From: Caldimicrobium thiodismutans
GTDB lineage: Bacteria > Desulfobacterota > Thermodesulfobacteria > Thermodesulfobacteriales > Thermodesulfobacteriaceae
Length of the DNA: 47,783 nucleotides
Direction: 5' to 3'
NCBI GenBank assembly: GCA_002877875.1
Contig: PNIE01000064.1
Span: 1 to 47,783, forward strand
Below, piece after piece: positions 34,388 to 43,384 of this stretch. The notes beneath the pieces are model-generated. The model did not search any database. It was not told the origin of the DNA and saw nothing but the letters and a program-made list of their open reading frames with translations. A program made the translations under genes and the position numbers. Position 1 is the stretch's first letter. Every line of letters starts with the position of its first letter.

Positions 34388-36478
34388 ATGAAAGATACCT
34401 TTAAAAGAGTAATTCTTTATTTAGTTCTTTTTTCTTTTGGTATTTTTCTCACTCTTTCCATCTATTCCTTTGATCCTCAAGATCCTGGCTTTGGTGTCAC
34501 AGGAGCTAAAGAGATAAGAAACTATGGTGGAATCTTGGGAGCCTATTTTTCCTCCTTTATCTATTTAGTCTTCGGTTTTTCCTCTCTTTTGATACCTCCC
34601 CTCTTATTTTTGAGCTTTATTTTATATATTCAGAAAATTTCATTAAAAAAGGTGTTATTTTTATTTATTGCTATCCTTTTTGCCTTTTCCTTAACCTTTT
34701 CTCTTCTTTTTGATCTACTTCAGGTAAAAAATCAAAACCTCTGGGGAAAATTTCCTCTTCAGGGAGGAATTCTTGGTGAATTTTCCATTGTTCTTCTCTC
34801 TTATATTGGAATTCCGGGAATTTTTCTCCTCATACTACTTCTCTTGAGCCTATCTGTTTTTATGGTTTTTGAGGGATTTCCCTTTTTTAGAGAAAAGATG
34901 AAAAAGCTCCTTTTATTCTCTAATAGAAAAGGAGGCAATAGAGAGGGGGAGGTTTCCCTTTCTCCAAAAAATGAGACAGTCCCGACAGTTAAAGACGAAA
35001 CTTCTCCCATATCTTTACAAACCAATTTACCGGAGAGCAAGCTTTTACCAGAACCTCCGAAATCTTCCCGAAAGCCCTCTCTGCAACTTCCTCCACCTCT
35101 TGAATTATTAAATGATCCTCCACCAAGTTCTTACAAAATAAAACCTGAAGAACTAAAAGAGCGGGCCTTACTTCTTAAGGCGAAACTTAGAGAATTTGGC
35201 ATTGAGGGAGAAGTCACAGGGATTAATCCTGGTCCAGTTATTACGGTTTTTGAATTTAAACCAGCTCCTGGCATCAAACTTAGCAAAATCCTTAGTCTCG
35301 TTGATGACCTTGCTCTTGGGCTTTCTGCTAAAAGTGTAAGAATAGTTGCCCCTATTCCAGGTAAGAGTGTTATAGGAATTGAAATTTCTAATCCCCAAAG
35401 GGAGTGGGTTTACCTAAAGGAAATTATTTCCCAAGAAGTCTTTAGAGCCTCAGAGTCCCCTTTAACTTTTGCCCTTGGAAAGGATCTATCTGGTAAACCT
35501 GTGGTAGCAGATCTAAGAAAGATGCCTCATTTACTTATCGCAGGAAGCACTGGCTCAGGTAAGAGCATTTTTATTCACAGTATAATTTTAAGTATTATCT
35601 ATAAATCTACTCCTAGGGAAGTTCGTTTTCTTATGATTGATCCCAAGAGAATTGAACTTTCTGTGTACGATGGAATTCCCTATCTTCTTCATCCAGTTGT
35701 GCTTGAGCCTAAAATGGCAACTCGGGCCTTAAGATGGGCCGTTTCTGAAATGGAGAGGCGCTATAGCCTTTTTGAAGAGTTTTCGGTGAGAAATCTCGAG
35801 TCCTATAATGAAGAGTTTGAAGAAAAACTTCCCTATATTGTCATTATAATTGATGAGCTTGCTGATTTAATGGTAGTCTCTTCAAAAGAAGTTGAGACCC
35901 TTCTTACAAGGCTTGCCCAGATGGCAAGAGCAGCAGGGATTCATCTTATTGTAGCTACTCAGAGGCCCTCTGTAGATGTTATCACAGGCCTAATTAAAGT
36001 GAATTTTCCTGCGAGAATCTCCTTTCAGGTAACCTCAAAGGTTGATTCTCGAACCATACTTGACACTCAAGGGGCAGAAAGGCTACTTGGTGCAGGGGAT
36101 ATGCTTTTTATGCCTCCAGGGAGTTCTTATCTTCAAAGGATTCATGCCCCCTTTGTCTCCGAAAAAGAGGTCAAACGGGTAGTAGAATATCTTAAGGCCT
36201 TAGGAGAGCCACAATACTTGGCTGATTTTGATTTGATTGCAGAGGAGGAGACCAAAGAAGATCTCCCAGAAAGGGACTATGAGGATGAACTATATCAAGA
36301 GGCTCTAAAAATTGCTTATCAGTATGGAAAAATTTCTGTTTCTATGTTACAAAGAAAGTTAAGAATAGGTTATAATAGAGCAGCAAGACTTGTTGAAAAA
36401 ATGGAAGAGGAGGGGATCCTTGGTCCAAGTGATGGTGTTCGTCCTCGCCCTGTTATTGGGCCTCGTAAACCCATTTAA
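34388..36478 (+). CDS. ftsK: DNA translocase FtsK/SpoIIIE
   Basis: 696 aa. The first ~170 residues contain about four hydrophobic membrane segments. A Pro/Ser/Lys-rich linker follows (about 190-250), then the alpha/beta motor with Walker A GSTGSGKS (386-393) and Walker B IIDELADLM, the TQRPSVDVITG segment, and a C-terminal gamma winged helix (ISVSMLQRKLRIGYNRAARL). It pumps chromosomal DNA at the division septum toward dif. The short linker resembles SpoIIIE-like forms rather than the long enterobacterial FtsK. Its 3' end overlaps the possible start of lolA. Confidence 0.95.
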   Translation: MKDTFKRVILYLVLFSFGIFLTLSIYSFDPQDPGFGVTGAKEIRNYGGILGAYFSSFIYLVFGFSSLLIPPLLFLSFILYIQKISLKKVLFLFIAILFAFSLTFSLLFDLLQVKNQNLWGKFPLQGGILGEFSIVLLSYIGIPGIFLLILLLLSLSVFMVFEGFPFFREKMKKLLLFSNRKGGNREGEVSLSPKNETVPTVKDETSPISLQTNLPESKLLPEPPKSSRKPSLQLPPPLELLNDPPPSSYKIKPEELKERALLLKAKLREFGIEGEVTGINPGPVITVFEFKPAPGIKLSKILSLVDDLALGLSAKSVRIVAPIPGKSVIGIEISNPQREWVYLKEIISQEVFRASESPLTFALGKDLSGKPVVADLRKMPHLLIAGSTGSGKSIFIHSIILSIIYKSTPREVRFLMIDPKRIELSVYDGIPYLLHPVVLEPKMATRALRWAVSEMERRYSLFEEFSVRNLESYNEEFEEKLPYIVIIIDELADLMVVSSKEVETLLTRLAQMARAAGIHLIVATQRPSVDVITGLIKVNFPARISFQVTSKVDSRTILDTQGAERLLGAGDMLFMPPGSSYLQRIHAPFVSEKEVKRVVEYLKALGEPQYLADFDLIAEEETKEDLPERDYEDELYQEALKIAYQYGKISVSMLQRKLRIGYNRAARLVEKMEEEGILGPSDGVRPRPVIGPRKPI

Positions 36479-37061
36479 AGAGCTTAAAGCCCAGAGCATT
36501 CAAGAGATCCTAGATCGCATCCAGAACTTTTACGAAAATACTAAAACTCTTAGGGCTACTTTTCTTCAGGAAGACGAATTCCCAAGTGGAAAAAGAATAC
36601 TACGCAAAGGTAAAGTCTGGATGAAAAAACCTGGCCTTTTTCGTTGGGAATATTATGAACCTGAAAAATTTATCATCATCTCAGACGGAAGAAATATTTA
36701 TGTCTATTATCCCGAAGAAAATCAAGCCTTTGTCTATCCAAGTGGTAAAGCAGTAAGTTCTCAGCTTGCCTTAGGTTTTATGAGTGGAAGAGGAGATATA
36801 AGAAAGGATCTAAAACTTGAAAGTTTTAAGGTCTTAGAAAATAACCTCTGGCAACTCAATTTTTTGACCTCCTCTGGAGATTCTCAAATTGAGAAAATCA
36901 CTCTTCAAGTTAATCTTTCAACAGGTGAGGTAAAAGAAATTACTTTATATTATCTCTCTGGTGAAAAGGTCAAAATTGTCTTTAACCATTTGGAATATAA
37001 TTCAGAATTTTCTCCCAAAATCTTTCAATTTAATCCTCCACGGAGGGTTAAGATAAATTAA
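36390..37061 (+). CDS. lolA: Outer-membrane lipoprotein carrier LolA-like protein
   Basis: Up to 223 aa. LolA signatures are LRATFLQEDEFPSGKRILRKG, KPGLFRWEYYEPEKFIIISD and VYYPEENQAFVYP. It would shuttle lipoproteins across the periplasm. A hydrophobic signal segment (MVFVLALLLGLV, cleavage perhaps after KAQ) is present. The start is uncertain: TTG 36390 gives a basic n-region (KKWKRR) but lacks a Shine-Dalgarno; TTG 36420 follows GGAGGGG; ATG 36432 is also possible. All overlap the end of ftsK, so coupling is likely. Confidence 0.82.
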   Translation: MLKKWKRRGSLVQVMVFVLALLLGLVNPFKELKAQSIQEILDRIQNFYENTKTLRATFLQEDEFPSGKRILRKGKVWMKKPGLFRWEYYEPEKFIIISDGRNIYVYYPEENQAFVYPSGKAVSSQLALGFMSGRGDIRKDLKLESFKVLENNLWQLNFLTSSGDSQIEKITLQVNLSTGEVKEITLYYLSGEKVKIVFNHLEYNSEFSPKIFQFNPPRRVKIN

Positions 37062-37066
37062 TTTTT

Positions 37067-38017
37067 ATGCTTTACTCAACTTTTGCTTATAAACCTTTGA
37101 TTGTTCTAAGCAGATGTCTTAACAGAGAGCCTGTCAGATTTAATAGTGAAGTTATTCATGACGAATTTGTAGTCAAACTTCAAAAATATGTGGATTTTAT
37201 TACCGTTTGTCCTGAAGTAGATATAGGAATGCCTGTACCAAGGCCTCCTGTTTTTTTAGCTAAAATAGAGAACACTGTAAGGATGATTGAACCAATTTCT
37301 CAGAAGGACTATACTGAGAAAATGCTAAATTTTTCCCTAAATTTTCTGGAAAAATTAGGAGAAGTTGATGGTTTTCTGCTAAAGGCAAGATCTCCCAGTT
37401 GTGGAGTTGGGGATACAAAGCTTTACAAAGAAGATTTGAAGCATCTTATAGGCAAAACCTCTGGGCTTTTTGCCTTAACAGTTAAAGAAAAATATCCCTA
37501 CCTTCCTGTTGAAGATGAAGGTAGGCTCCACGATTTTTGGATTAGACAAGATTTCTTAACTAAAGTTTTTACCTATGGAGAATTTAGACACCTTAAAAAA
37601 CAAATAACTCACATACGGGAACTCATAAATTTTCATCAAAGGCACAAGTATCTCCTTCTACTCTACTCACCTGCAAATCTAAAAAAGATGGGTTCAATCA
37701 TTGCTAACTGGGATAAATTTGGTTTAGAAAAAACCCTAGCCGTGTATGAAAATCTCTTAAAGGCTACTTTAACAAAAAAACAAAGTGTTAGAGCCCATCT
37801 GAATGTATTACTTCACCTTTATGGACATTTTTCTGACCTTTTAAAACCCGGAGAAAAAAGACAATTTCATCACTGGTTAAATAAATTAAAAAAAGATAAA
37901 GTTTATCTCCTTGTGATTCTTGAATTCATGAAGAGTTTAATTTATAGATTTGAAAACGAATATCTTTCCTCTCAAAAATATTTACAGCCCTATCCCGAGG
38001 AACTTATGAGAATTTAG
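37067..38017 (+). CDS. DUF523 (TudS-like) + DUF1722 (YbgA-like) fusion protein
   Basis: 316 aa. The N-terminal half carries the conserved cysteines of DUF523: LSRCLNREPVRFN, VCPEVDIGMPVPRPP and KARSPSCGVGDTK. This family includes Fe-S thiouracil desulfidases (TudS). The C-terminal half is the all-helical DUF1722/YbgA domain (NFHQRHKYLLLLYSP, LKPGEKRQFHHWL). This domain order is common. The physiological substrate is not known; tRNA-derived thionucleobase salvage is one suggestion. It begins 5 nt after lolA. Confidence 0.85.
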   Translation: MLYSTFAYKPLIVLSRCLNREPVRFNSEVIHDEFVVKLQKYVDFITVCPEVDIGMPVPRPPVFLAKIENTVRMIEPISQKDYTEKMLNFSLNFLEKLGEVDGFLLKARSPSCGVGDTKLYKEDLKHLIGKTSGLFALTVKEKYPYLPVEDEGRLHDFWIRQDFLTKVFTYGEFRHLKKQITHIRELINFHQRHKYLLLLYSPANLKKMGSIIANWDKFGLEKTLAVYENLLKATLTKKQSVRAHLNVLLHLYGHFSDLLKPGEKRQFHHWLNKLKKDKVYLLVILEFMKSLIYRFENEYLSSQKYLQPYPEELMRI

Positions 38018-38080
38018 AAACCAAAATTAAGAGTTCTTATGGAAAAGGTCTAGGACTTGAAAGTTTTTATTTTTGGTGTT

Positions 38081-38094
38081 CTTTTATATAAAAG
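38081..38094. repeat. 14-bp palindrome upstream of the lipoprotein gene
   Basis: CTTTTATATAAAAG is a perfect palindrome 34 nt before the lipoprotein start. It may overlap the promoter. AT content makes chance possible. Confidence 0.3.
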
Positions 38095-38127
38095 AGTTTT
38101 AAGATTGACAGGAAGGAGGTAGGGGGT

Positions 38128-38547
38128 ATGACCAAAAGAATTTATCAATTTTTAAGTATTTTTTTAGTCTTTTCATTTCTTATAGTTTCACTCAATGGTT
38201 GTGTATCAGAACTTGATACTAAGACAAAGGAAGGGGCAACTATTGGAGCTGTAGCGGGTGGTGTTTTAGGTGCTCTGATTGACAAAAACAATCGTTGGCG
38301 TGGAGCAGTTATTGGTGCAGCTTTAGGTGCAGTAGTTGGTGGAACAGCAGCTCATATTATGGATAGAGCCAGTAATGAGGCTGCCAAAACGAAAAAACCT
38401 GTAACCTATGTAAGCGAAGATGGAGTTCAAAAGGTTTATGCCGCACCTATTAAATCAGAGGGAAAATGCGAATGGGTAACAGTGCAATACTACGAACATG
38501 GAAAACTTGTTAAGGAGGAAAAAAGAAAAGTCTGCCCCCAAAGTTAA
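38128..38547 (+). CDS. Glycine-zipper lipoprotein
   Basis: 139 aa. A signal peptide with lipobox LNGC (cysteine near residue 25) predicts a lipoprotein. Residues ~36-75 form a glycine zipper (GATIGAVAGGVLGALID, GAVIGAALGAVVGGTAAHIM), a 17 kDa-antigen/Rick-17kDa-like two-helix hairpin that packs in membranes. The C-terminal part holds two cysteines (KCEWVTVQYY, KVCPQS) that could form a disulfide. GGAAGGAGGT provides a strong ribosome site. Exact function is unknown; envelope integrity is the usual guess. Confidence 0.82.
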   Translation: MTKRIYQFLSIFLVFSFLIVSLNGCVSELDTKTKEGATIGAVAGGVLGALIDKNNRWRGAVIGAALGAVVGGTAAHIMDRASNEAAKTKKPVTYVSEDGVQKVYAAPIKSEGKCEWVTVQYYEHGKLVKEEKRKVCPQS

Positions 38548-38580
38548 GCAACCATTAAATGAAACTACTACCTAAGACTA

Positions 38581-39780
38581 CTAACTAAGTCTTAAAAGGG
38601 CCTCTTTTATCTTTTTACAGGCTAAGATAAGATTCTCTTCAGAAGTAGCAAATGAGATTCTAATGAATTCATCCTCCCCAAAGGCAACTCCTGGAACTAC
38701 AGCAACTCTTGCCTCATCAAGGAGGTATTCGGAAATCTCTACCGAATTGTTGATAATTTTACCTGCTGAGGTTTTCTTTCCGTAGTAGGCTGAAACTTTA
38801 GCAAAAAGATAGAAAGCCCCCTGAGGTGGGATAAACTCAATACCAGGAATCTCCTTGAGGGCTTTACTTAAGACCTCTGCCCTTTTAGCAAAAATCTTAG
38901 CCATTTTTTTGATTTCCTCTTCAGGAGTTTTTAGGGCAGCCTCTGCTCCTTTTTGGGCAAAAGAGGTGGCATGACTTGTGCTCTGGCTCTGGATCTTTAC
39001 ACAAGCAGAAATAACCTCCTTCGGACCAAGAGCCCAGCCTATTCTCCAGCCAGTCATAGCATAGGTTTTTGAAACACCATTTACCAAAAATACTCTATCC
39101 TTTAGCTTGGGCTGAAGAGATAGTATATTTTCAGGTCTCTTTAAATCAAAGCGAAGCTTATCATAAATGTCATCACTTATGACCCAGAGATTGTACTTCT
39201 CAACTATTTCAGCCAGACCCAAGAGAAAGTCCTTAGAATAAATGAGACCTGTAGGATTAGAAGGACTATTGAGGATGATACCTACTGTTTTAGGGCTAAT
39301 TTTCGTCTCAAGGGTAGATAGCTCTGGCTCAAAACGCCTTTCAAAACTTGTAGGAACCACTTTGGGAATTCCCCCTGCACAGGTTACCATTTCTGGATAG
39401 GAAACCCAATAGGGAGAAAGAATTAATACTTCATCTCCTTCATCAATAAGGGCAAGAAGCAAATTAAAGATAGCCTGTTTAGCCCCGGTGGTAACAATCA
39501 CTTCCTCAGGACAATAATCAAGCCCGTAATCCTTCTTTATCTTTTCACAGATAGCTTTTCTTAAGCTTAATATTCCAGGAGATGGAGTATACTTGGTAAA
39601 ACCTTCTTTTAGGGCTTTGATACAAGCTTCTTTAATAGGCTCTGGAGTATCAAAATCAGGCTCCCCTGCCGAAAGATTAATTACATCTATGCCCTGCTCT
39701 TTTAAAGCCTTAGCTTTAGCATCAACAGCAAGGGTAGCTGAGGGTTTTAAGGCCTTTACTCTCTGTGATAGCTTAACCAT
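38581..39780 (-). CDS. Class I/II aminotransferase, probably aspartate aminotransferase
   Basis: 399 aa. PLP fold I features are INLSAGEPDFDTPEPIKEAC, VTTGAKQAIFNLLLALIDEG, NSPSNPTGLIYS, ISDDIYDKLRFD, the Schiff-base lysine in VNGVSKTYAMTGWRIGW, and the terminal arginine region FIRISFATSEENL. Closest in style to the thermophilic aspartate/prephenate aminotransferase group. Substrate choice cannot be fixed from sequence. It ends the rplM-rpsI-argC-truA run, 56 nt after truA. Confidence 0.9.
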   Translation of the reverse strand: MVKLSQRVKALKPSATLAVDAKAKALKEQGIDVINLSAGEPDFDTPEPIKEACIKALKEGFTKYTPSPGILSLRKAICEKIKKDYGLDYCPEEVIVTTGAKQAIFNLLLALIDEGDEVLILSPYWVSYPEMVTCAGGIPKVVPTSFERRFEPELSTLETKISPKTVGIILNSPSNPTGLIYSKDFLLGLAEIVEKYNLWVISDDIYDKLRFDLKRPENILSLQPKLKDRVFLVNGVSKTYAMTGWRIGWALGPKEVISACVKIQSQSTSHATSFAQKGAEAALKTPEEEIKKMAKIFAKRAEVLSKALKEIPGIEFIPPQGAFYLFAKVSAYYGKKTSAGKIINNSVEISEYLLDEARVAVVPGVAFGEDEFIRISFATSEENLILACKKIKEALLRLS

Positions 39781-39836
39781 CTTTGCCTCCTAAAATTTTT
39801 GCAAATTCATTTTTTCTTTCTAAAAATTTACTCTTG

Positions 39837-40643
39837 TCAAATTTCTACTTCAAAAGGGGGAAATCTATCTATAACTTTTATCTCTTTATACTCGATATGT
39901 TTTAAAATTAGACCTTGGGGTGGAGCTGGAGGAAGGGCTATGGTTCTATCTTTGGCCTCAAGGATCTTCTTAAAATCCTCAGGAGTCAACTTCCCCCTAC
40001 CTACCTCAATTAGAGCCCCTACTATATTTCTAACCATATATCTCATAAAGCCCTTTCCAGTTATTTCAAAAATAAGTAAATGTTTGAAACAGGAAGACCA
40101 CTTAAGCTCTGCTGAATAAATAGTTCTCACTGTAGTTTTAACATCTGTTCCAGATTTACGAAAACTTGCAAAGTCCTTCGTTCCTATAATCTCTGGAAGA
40201 CAAACTTTCATAGCCTCCACATCAAGAGGTTCTGGAACCCAATGAGAATAAAGTCTAAGAAGAGGATTTCTTACAGGATAATTGTAAATATTATATTGAT
40301 AAGTTTTTTTTAAGGCATCTCTTTGAGGATGGAACTTAAAATCGACCTCTTCAACTTGCAAAACTGAAATATCTCTTGGAAGAAGAGCATTTAAGGCTCG
40401 AAAAATGGTTTCAAGAGATTTATCAGAGGTGGTTAAAAAATTAGCTACCTGAAAGAAGGCATGCACTCCGGCATCGGTTCTTCCAGCTGAGCGAATCTTG
40501 ACTTTATGCCCAAGAATTTGGCTTAAAAGCTCCTGTAAAATACCTTGAATAGTTGGGCCCTTAGGCTGAATTTGAAAACCAAGATAGTGAGTACCATCAT
40601 AGGCAAGAATTAATCTTAGGTTTCTAACTATAGGCCCGTTCAT
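39837..40643 (-). CDS. truA: tRNA pseudouridine(38-40) synthase
   Basis: 268 aa. The catalytic aspartate lies in SAGRTDAGVHAFFQVANF; LILAYDGTHYLGFQIQPKG and the GKGFMRYMVRNIVGALIEVG segment complete the TruA signature. It isomerises uridines in the anticodon stem-loop. It lies between argC (21 nt upstream) and the aminotransferase. Confidence 0.95.
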   Translation of the reverse strand: MNGPIVRNLRLILAYDGTHYLGFQIQPKGPTIQGILQELLSQILGHKVKIRSAGRTDAGVHAFFQVANFLTTSDKSLETIFRALNALLPRDISVLQVEEVDFKFHPQRDALKKTYQYNIYNYPVRNPLLRLYSHWVPEPLDVEAMKVCLPEIIGTKDFASFRKSGTDVKTTVRTIYSAELKWSSCFKHLLIFEITGKGFMRYMVRNIVGALIEVGRGKLTPEDFKKILEAKDRTIALPPAPPQGLILKHIEYKEIKVIDRFPPFEVEI

Positions 40644-40664
40644 GCATTAAAGGCTATTTTTACC

Positions 40665-41702
40665 TCACACAAACATTGGACTTTTTGGGAGCCCAAGATC
40701 CTCAGGCAATCCAAACATAAGATTCATATTCTGTATTGCCTGCCCACTTGCTCCTTTAATGAGGTTATCAAGTACAGAAATTATCACTCCCATTCCACGC
40801 TCTTTGTCTTCAAAGAGGGCTATCTTACAAAAATTCGTCCCCTTGACCTCTGAAAGTCTCGGATAACTTCCAAGAGGTAGAATTTCAACAAAGATTTTTT
40901 CTTTATAAAAATCCCTTAAATATTCATAAATTTTTTCAAGAGAGTTTCTAAATTTTACATAAATAGTAGAAAGTATGCCTCTATTTACTGGTAAAAGGTG
41001 AGGAGTAAAAATGAGTCTAACTTGGTTTCCTGAGGCTTCACTGAGTTTTTCTTCCATCTCAGGTGTGTGTCTATGGGTGGTAACTTTATAGGCCTTAAAA
41101 TCCTCATTGACTTCGCAAAAACTATAATAATTTTCTGCCTTTCTTCCGGCCCCACTGGTTCCACTCTTGGAATCGGCAATTATTAAATCAGTATGAATTA
41201 AATGTTCCTTGATAAGAGGTATAAGAGGCAATAAAATAGAGGTGGGGTAACATCCTGGATTCCCAACAAGATAGGTCTTCTTAATTTCTTCGGCATAAAT
41301 CTCTGAAAGACCGTAGACTGCCCTTTTTACAAGCTCTGGAAAGCGATGCTCAATCTTATATGTTTTACTGTAAGTCTCAAGATTTTTAAAACGAAAATCA
41401 GCAGATAAATCAATAACTTTTATACCCTTTCTCCAAAAGAACTCTGCCACCTCTTGAGCCGTTCCAGAAGGGAGACAGAGAAAAACTACCTCGACTCTTT
41501 CTGAGATTTGTTGGGGATCGGGCTTTTCAAAAAAAAGGTCAGCCCATCTGCCTGAAAACCCAAAAACCTCTCTTAGCGTTTTTCCAGCATACTCCCTGGA
41601 GGTTACAACCTTTACCTCTACCTCGGGATGATTCTCAAGAAGTCTTAAAAGCTCAAGACCGGTATAGCCACTTGCTCCAATTATTCCTACCTGGATCACC
41701 AA
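40665..41702 (-). CDS. argC: N-acetyl-gamma-glutamyl-phosphate reductase
   Basis: 345 aa. The Rossmann start GIIGASGYTGLELLRLL and the catalytic-cysteine motif YLVGNPGCYPTSILLPL are diagnostic; the His region THRHTPEMEE follows. It performs the third step of arginine biosynthesis with NADPH. It begins 8 nt after rpsI, an association with ribosomal genes also seen in other bacteria. Confidence 0.95.
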   Translation of the reverse strand: MVIQVGIIGASGYTGLELLRLLENHPEVEVKVVTSREYAGKTLREVFGFSGRWADLFFEKPDPQQISERVEVVFLCLPSGTAQEVAEFFWRKGIKVIDLSADFRFKNLETYSKTYKIEHRFPELVKRAVYGLSEIYAEEIKKTYLVGNPGCYPTSILLPLIPLIKEHLIHTDLIIADSKSGTSGAGRKAENYYSFCEVNEDFKAYKVTTHRHTPEMEEKLSEASGNQVRLIFTPHLLPVNRGILSTIYVKFRNSLEKIYEYLRDFYKEKIFVEILPLGSYPRLSEVKGTNFCKIALFEDKERGMGVIISVLDNLIKGASGQAIQNMNLMFGLPEDLGLPKSPMFV

Positions 41703-41710
41703 AAAGCATC

Positions 41711-42103
41711 CTAACGTTTGGAGTATTGCTGACCTCTTCTTGCACCACGTAGACCGTATTTTTTCCTTTCCTTTTCTCTTGGGTCCCTGGTAATATAGCC
41801 TGCCTTTTTAAGAATTGGTTTGAGTTCTGGATTATAAGTCACCAGGGCTTTGGCTATGCCGTGTCTTATAGCTTCTGCTTGAGCACTTTTTCCTCCACCA
41901 CTAACTGTACACATAACATCAAATTTCCCTAAAAGCCCTGTGACTCTAAAAGGAGCATAGATAACATCTTCAGCCACCACATGGTCCTTAAAATACTCCT
42001 TAAAAGGTTTTTCATTCACGATAACTTTTCCCTCACCACCAGGGATTACCCATACTCTTGCTACTGCAGTTTTTCTTTTTCCTGTAGCATAAATTCTATT
42101 CAT
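41711..42103 (-). CDS. rpsI: Ribosomal protein S9
   Basis: 130 aa. YATGKRKTAVARVWVIPG at the N-terminus, GGGKSAQAEAIRHGIAKAL in the middle and the basic tail RKKYGLRGARRGQQYSKR, which reaches the ribosomal P site, identify uS9. It is 17 nt after rplM in the usual pair. Confidence 0.98.
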   Translation of the reverse strand: MNRIYATGKRKTAVARVWVIPGGEGKVIVNEKPFKEYFKDHVVAEDVIYAPFRVTGLLGKFDVMCTVSGGGKSAQAEAIRHGIAKALVTYNPELKPILKKAGYITRDPREKERKKYGLRGARRGQQYSKR

Positions 42104-42120
42104 AATTCTTCATCCCTCCT

Positions 42121-42576
42121 TTAAATTTCCAGTGGTTGCGGATTTTGAGCCTGATGAGGATGCTCCGGTCCAGCATAAATCTTAAGTTTTTTAAGTAATT
42201 TATTTCTTAGTCGGTTTCTGGGAAGCATTCTTTTTACTGCAAGATAGATAAGCATTTCAGGGTTTCTTTCAAGAAGTTGCCTTGCTGTCTCCTGTTTAAG
42301 CCCTCCCATATACCCACTATGTCTCCAATAAAGCTTCTGATCAAGTTTCTTCCCAGTTAATCTAATTTTATCTGCGTTTATAATCACTAAGAAGTCTGCC
42401 TGATCCACATGGGGAGTATAATCAGGCCTGTGTTTCCCTTGAAGTAGATAGGCAATTTTACTTGCCAGCCTTCCAAGAATTTGATTTTTAGCATCAATAA
42501 GATACCATTTTCTCTCAACTTCTTCTTTTTTAACCCAGGGCGTTTGCTTAGTCAAAAAGGATGGAAAAGAAGGCAT
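42121..42576 (-). CDS. rplM: Ribosomal protein L13
   Basis: 151 aa. WYLIDAKNQILGRLASKIA, DFLVIINADKIRLTGKKLDQ, HSGYMGGLKQETARQLLERN and AVKRMLPRNRLRNKLLKKLK identify uL13. It leads the rplM-rpsI-argC-truA-aminotransferase operon from a consensus-like promoter. Confidence 0.98.
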   Translation of the reverse strand: MPSFPSFLTKQTPWVKKEEVERKWYLIDAKNQILGRLASKIAYLLQGKHRPDYTPHVDQADFLVIINADKIRLTGKKLDQKLYWRHSGYMGGLKQETARQLLERNPEMLIYLAVKRMLPRNRLRNKLLKKLKIYAGPEHPHQAQNPQPLEI

Positions 42577-42605
42577 AACTAATCCCCTCCAAAAGGTTTT
42601 AGTTT

Positions 42606-42633
42606 AATTTACGCCAAAAATCCAATTTGTCAA
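42606..42633 (-). promoter_or_regulatory. Predicted promoter of rplM-rpsI operon
   Basis: On the minus strand, TTGACA (42633-42628), a 16-nt spacer, then TAAATT (42611-42606). It lies about 30 nt upstream of the rplM ATG. Confidence 0.55.
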
Positions 42634-42663
42634 GAAAAGACCATCTGAATTGGCTATTCTTAC

Positions 42664-42683
42664 TTATACTCTCTTATACTCTC
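42664..42683. repeat. Tandem 10-bp repeat downstream of dtd
   Basis: TTATACTCTC occurs twice back to back in the short gap between dtd and the rplM promoter. No function is evident. Confidence 0.35.
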
Positions 42684-42689
42684 TCAAGA

Positions 42690-43136
42690 CTAAGTCTGGG
42701 GATACTGAAGAATTATGGTTACAGGGCCATCGTTTATAAGTTCTATCTCCATATGAGCAGCAAATAAACCTTCTTTAACTGGAATTCCCCTCTCTCTTAT
42801 GAAGTTGGCAAGTCTTTCTATTAAAATCTTAGCTTTTTCTGGCTCCTCGGCCAAATGAAAGCTTGGCCGTGTCCCTTTCTTTAAATGTCCACAAATGGTA
42901 AAATTTGAAACAAGAAGAACCTCACCTGAGACATCTCTCACACTTAAATTAAACTTCCCCTCCTCATCGGAAAAAATTCTTAAATTCACTATTTTTTCAG
43001 CCATCCAAGTTAAACTCTTTTCATCATCACCCTTCTCAATACACACAAGTACAAGAAGCCCCCTCCCAATCTCCGAGAAAACCTTACTCTCTATAAAAAC
43101 TTTAGCTTTTTTAACCCTTTGAATAACTGCTTTCAT
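42690..43136 (-). CDS. dtd: D-aminoacyl-tRNA deacylase
   Basis: 148 aa. The fold and active-site signatures are MKAVIQRVKKAKVFIE, LLVSNFTICGHLKKGTRPSF (family SQFTL motif, here SNFTI) and NDGPVTIIL with the cross-subunit Gly-Pro motif. It hydrolyses D-aminoacyl- and glycyl-mischarged tRNAs. It is the last gene of the gcvH-like operon and overlaps the small unknown gene by 4 nt. Confidence 0.94.
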   Translation of the reverse strand: MKAVIQRVKKAKVFIESKVFSEIGRGLLVLVCIEKGDDEKSLTWMAEKIVNLRIFSDEEGKFNLSVRDVSGEVLLVSNFTICGHLKKGTRPSFHLAEEPEKAKILIERLANFIRERGIPVKEGLFAAHMEIELINDGPVTIILQYPQT

Positions 43137-43384
43137 TCAGTCAGTTCAATGGAAATTTTTTTATCTTCAGAAAAATTAAATAACAAACTCTTAGCCCTTT
43201 CCACAAAGGTAGTACCTTGAAAAAAGTAAATTAAGGTATTCTCCTCGAAATCTATAAAAGAAGATAATTTTTCCAATTCTTTACTCAAAGCAGAAGGTAT
43301 TTCCTCAGATTTGATCCCCTCCAAAAAAGCCATAAGTTCAACCTTACAACCTATACGAGTTAAAACGAGTTTAATCTTTGACAA
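43133..43384 (-). CDS. Small protein of unknown function
   Basis: 83 aa, not recognised. The sequence is mixed alpha/beta in character with hydrophobic strands (KIKLVLTRIGCKVELMAF, NTLIYFFQGTTFVERAKSLL), one cysteine, no signal peptide and no membrane helix. It overlaps the oxidoreductase gamma-subunit gene by 14 nt and dtd by 4 nt, which argues that it is a real, co-translated gene. Its link to either neighbour's function is unknown. Confidence 0.65.
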   Translation of the reverse strand: MSKIKLVLTRIGCKVELMAFLEGIKSEEIPSALSKELEKLSSFIDFEENTLIYFFQGTTFVERAKSLLFNFSEDKKISIELTE

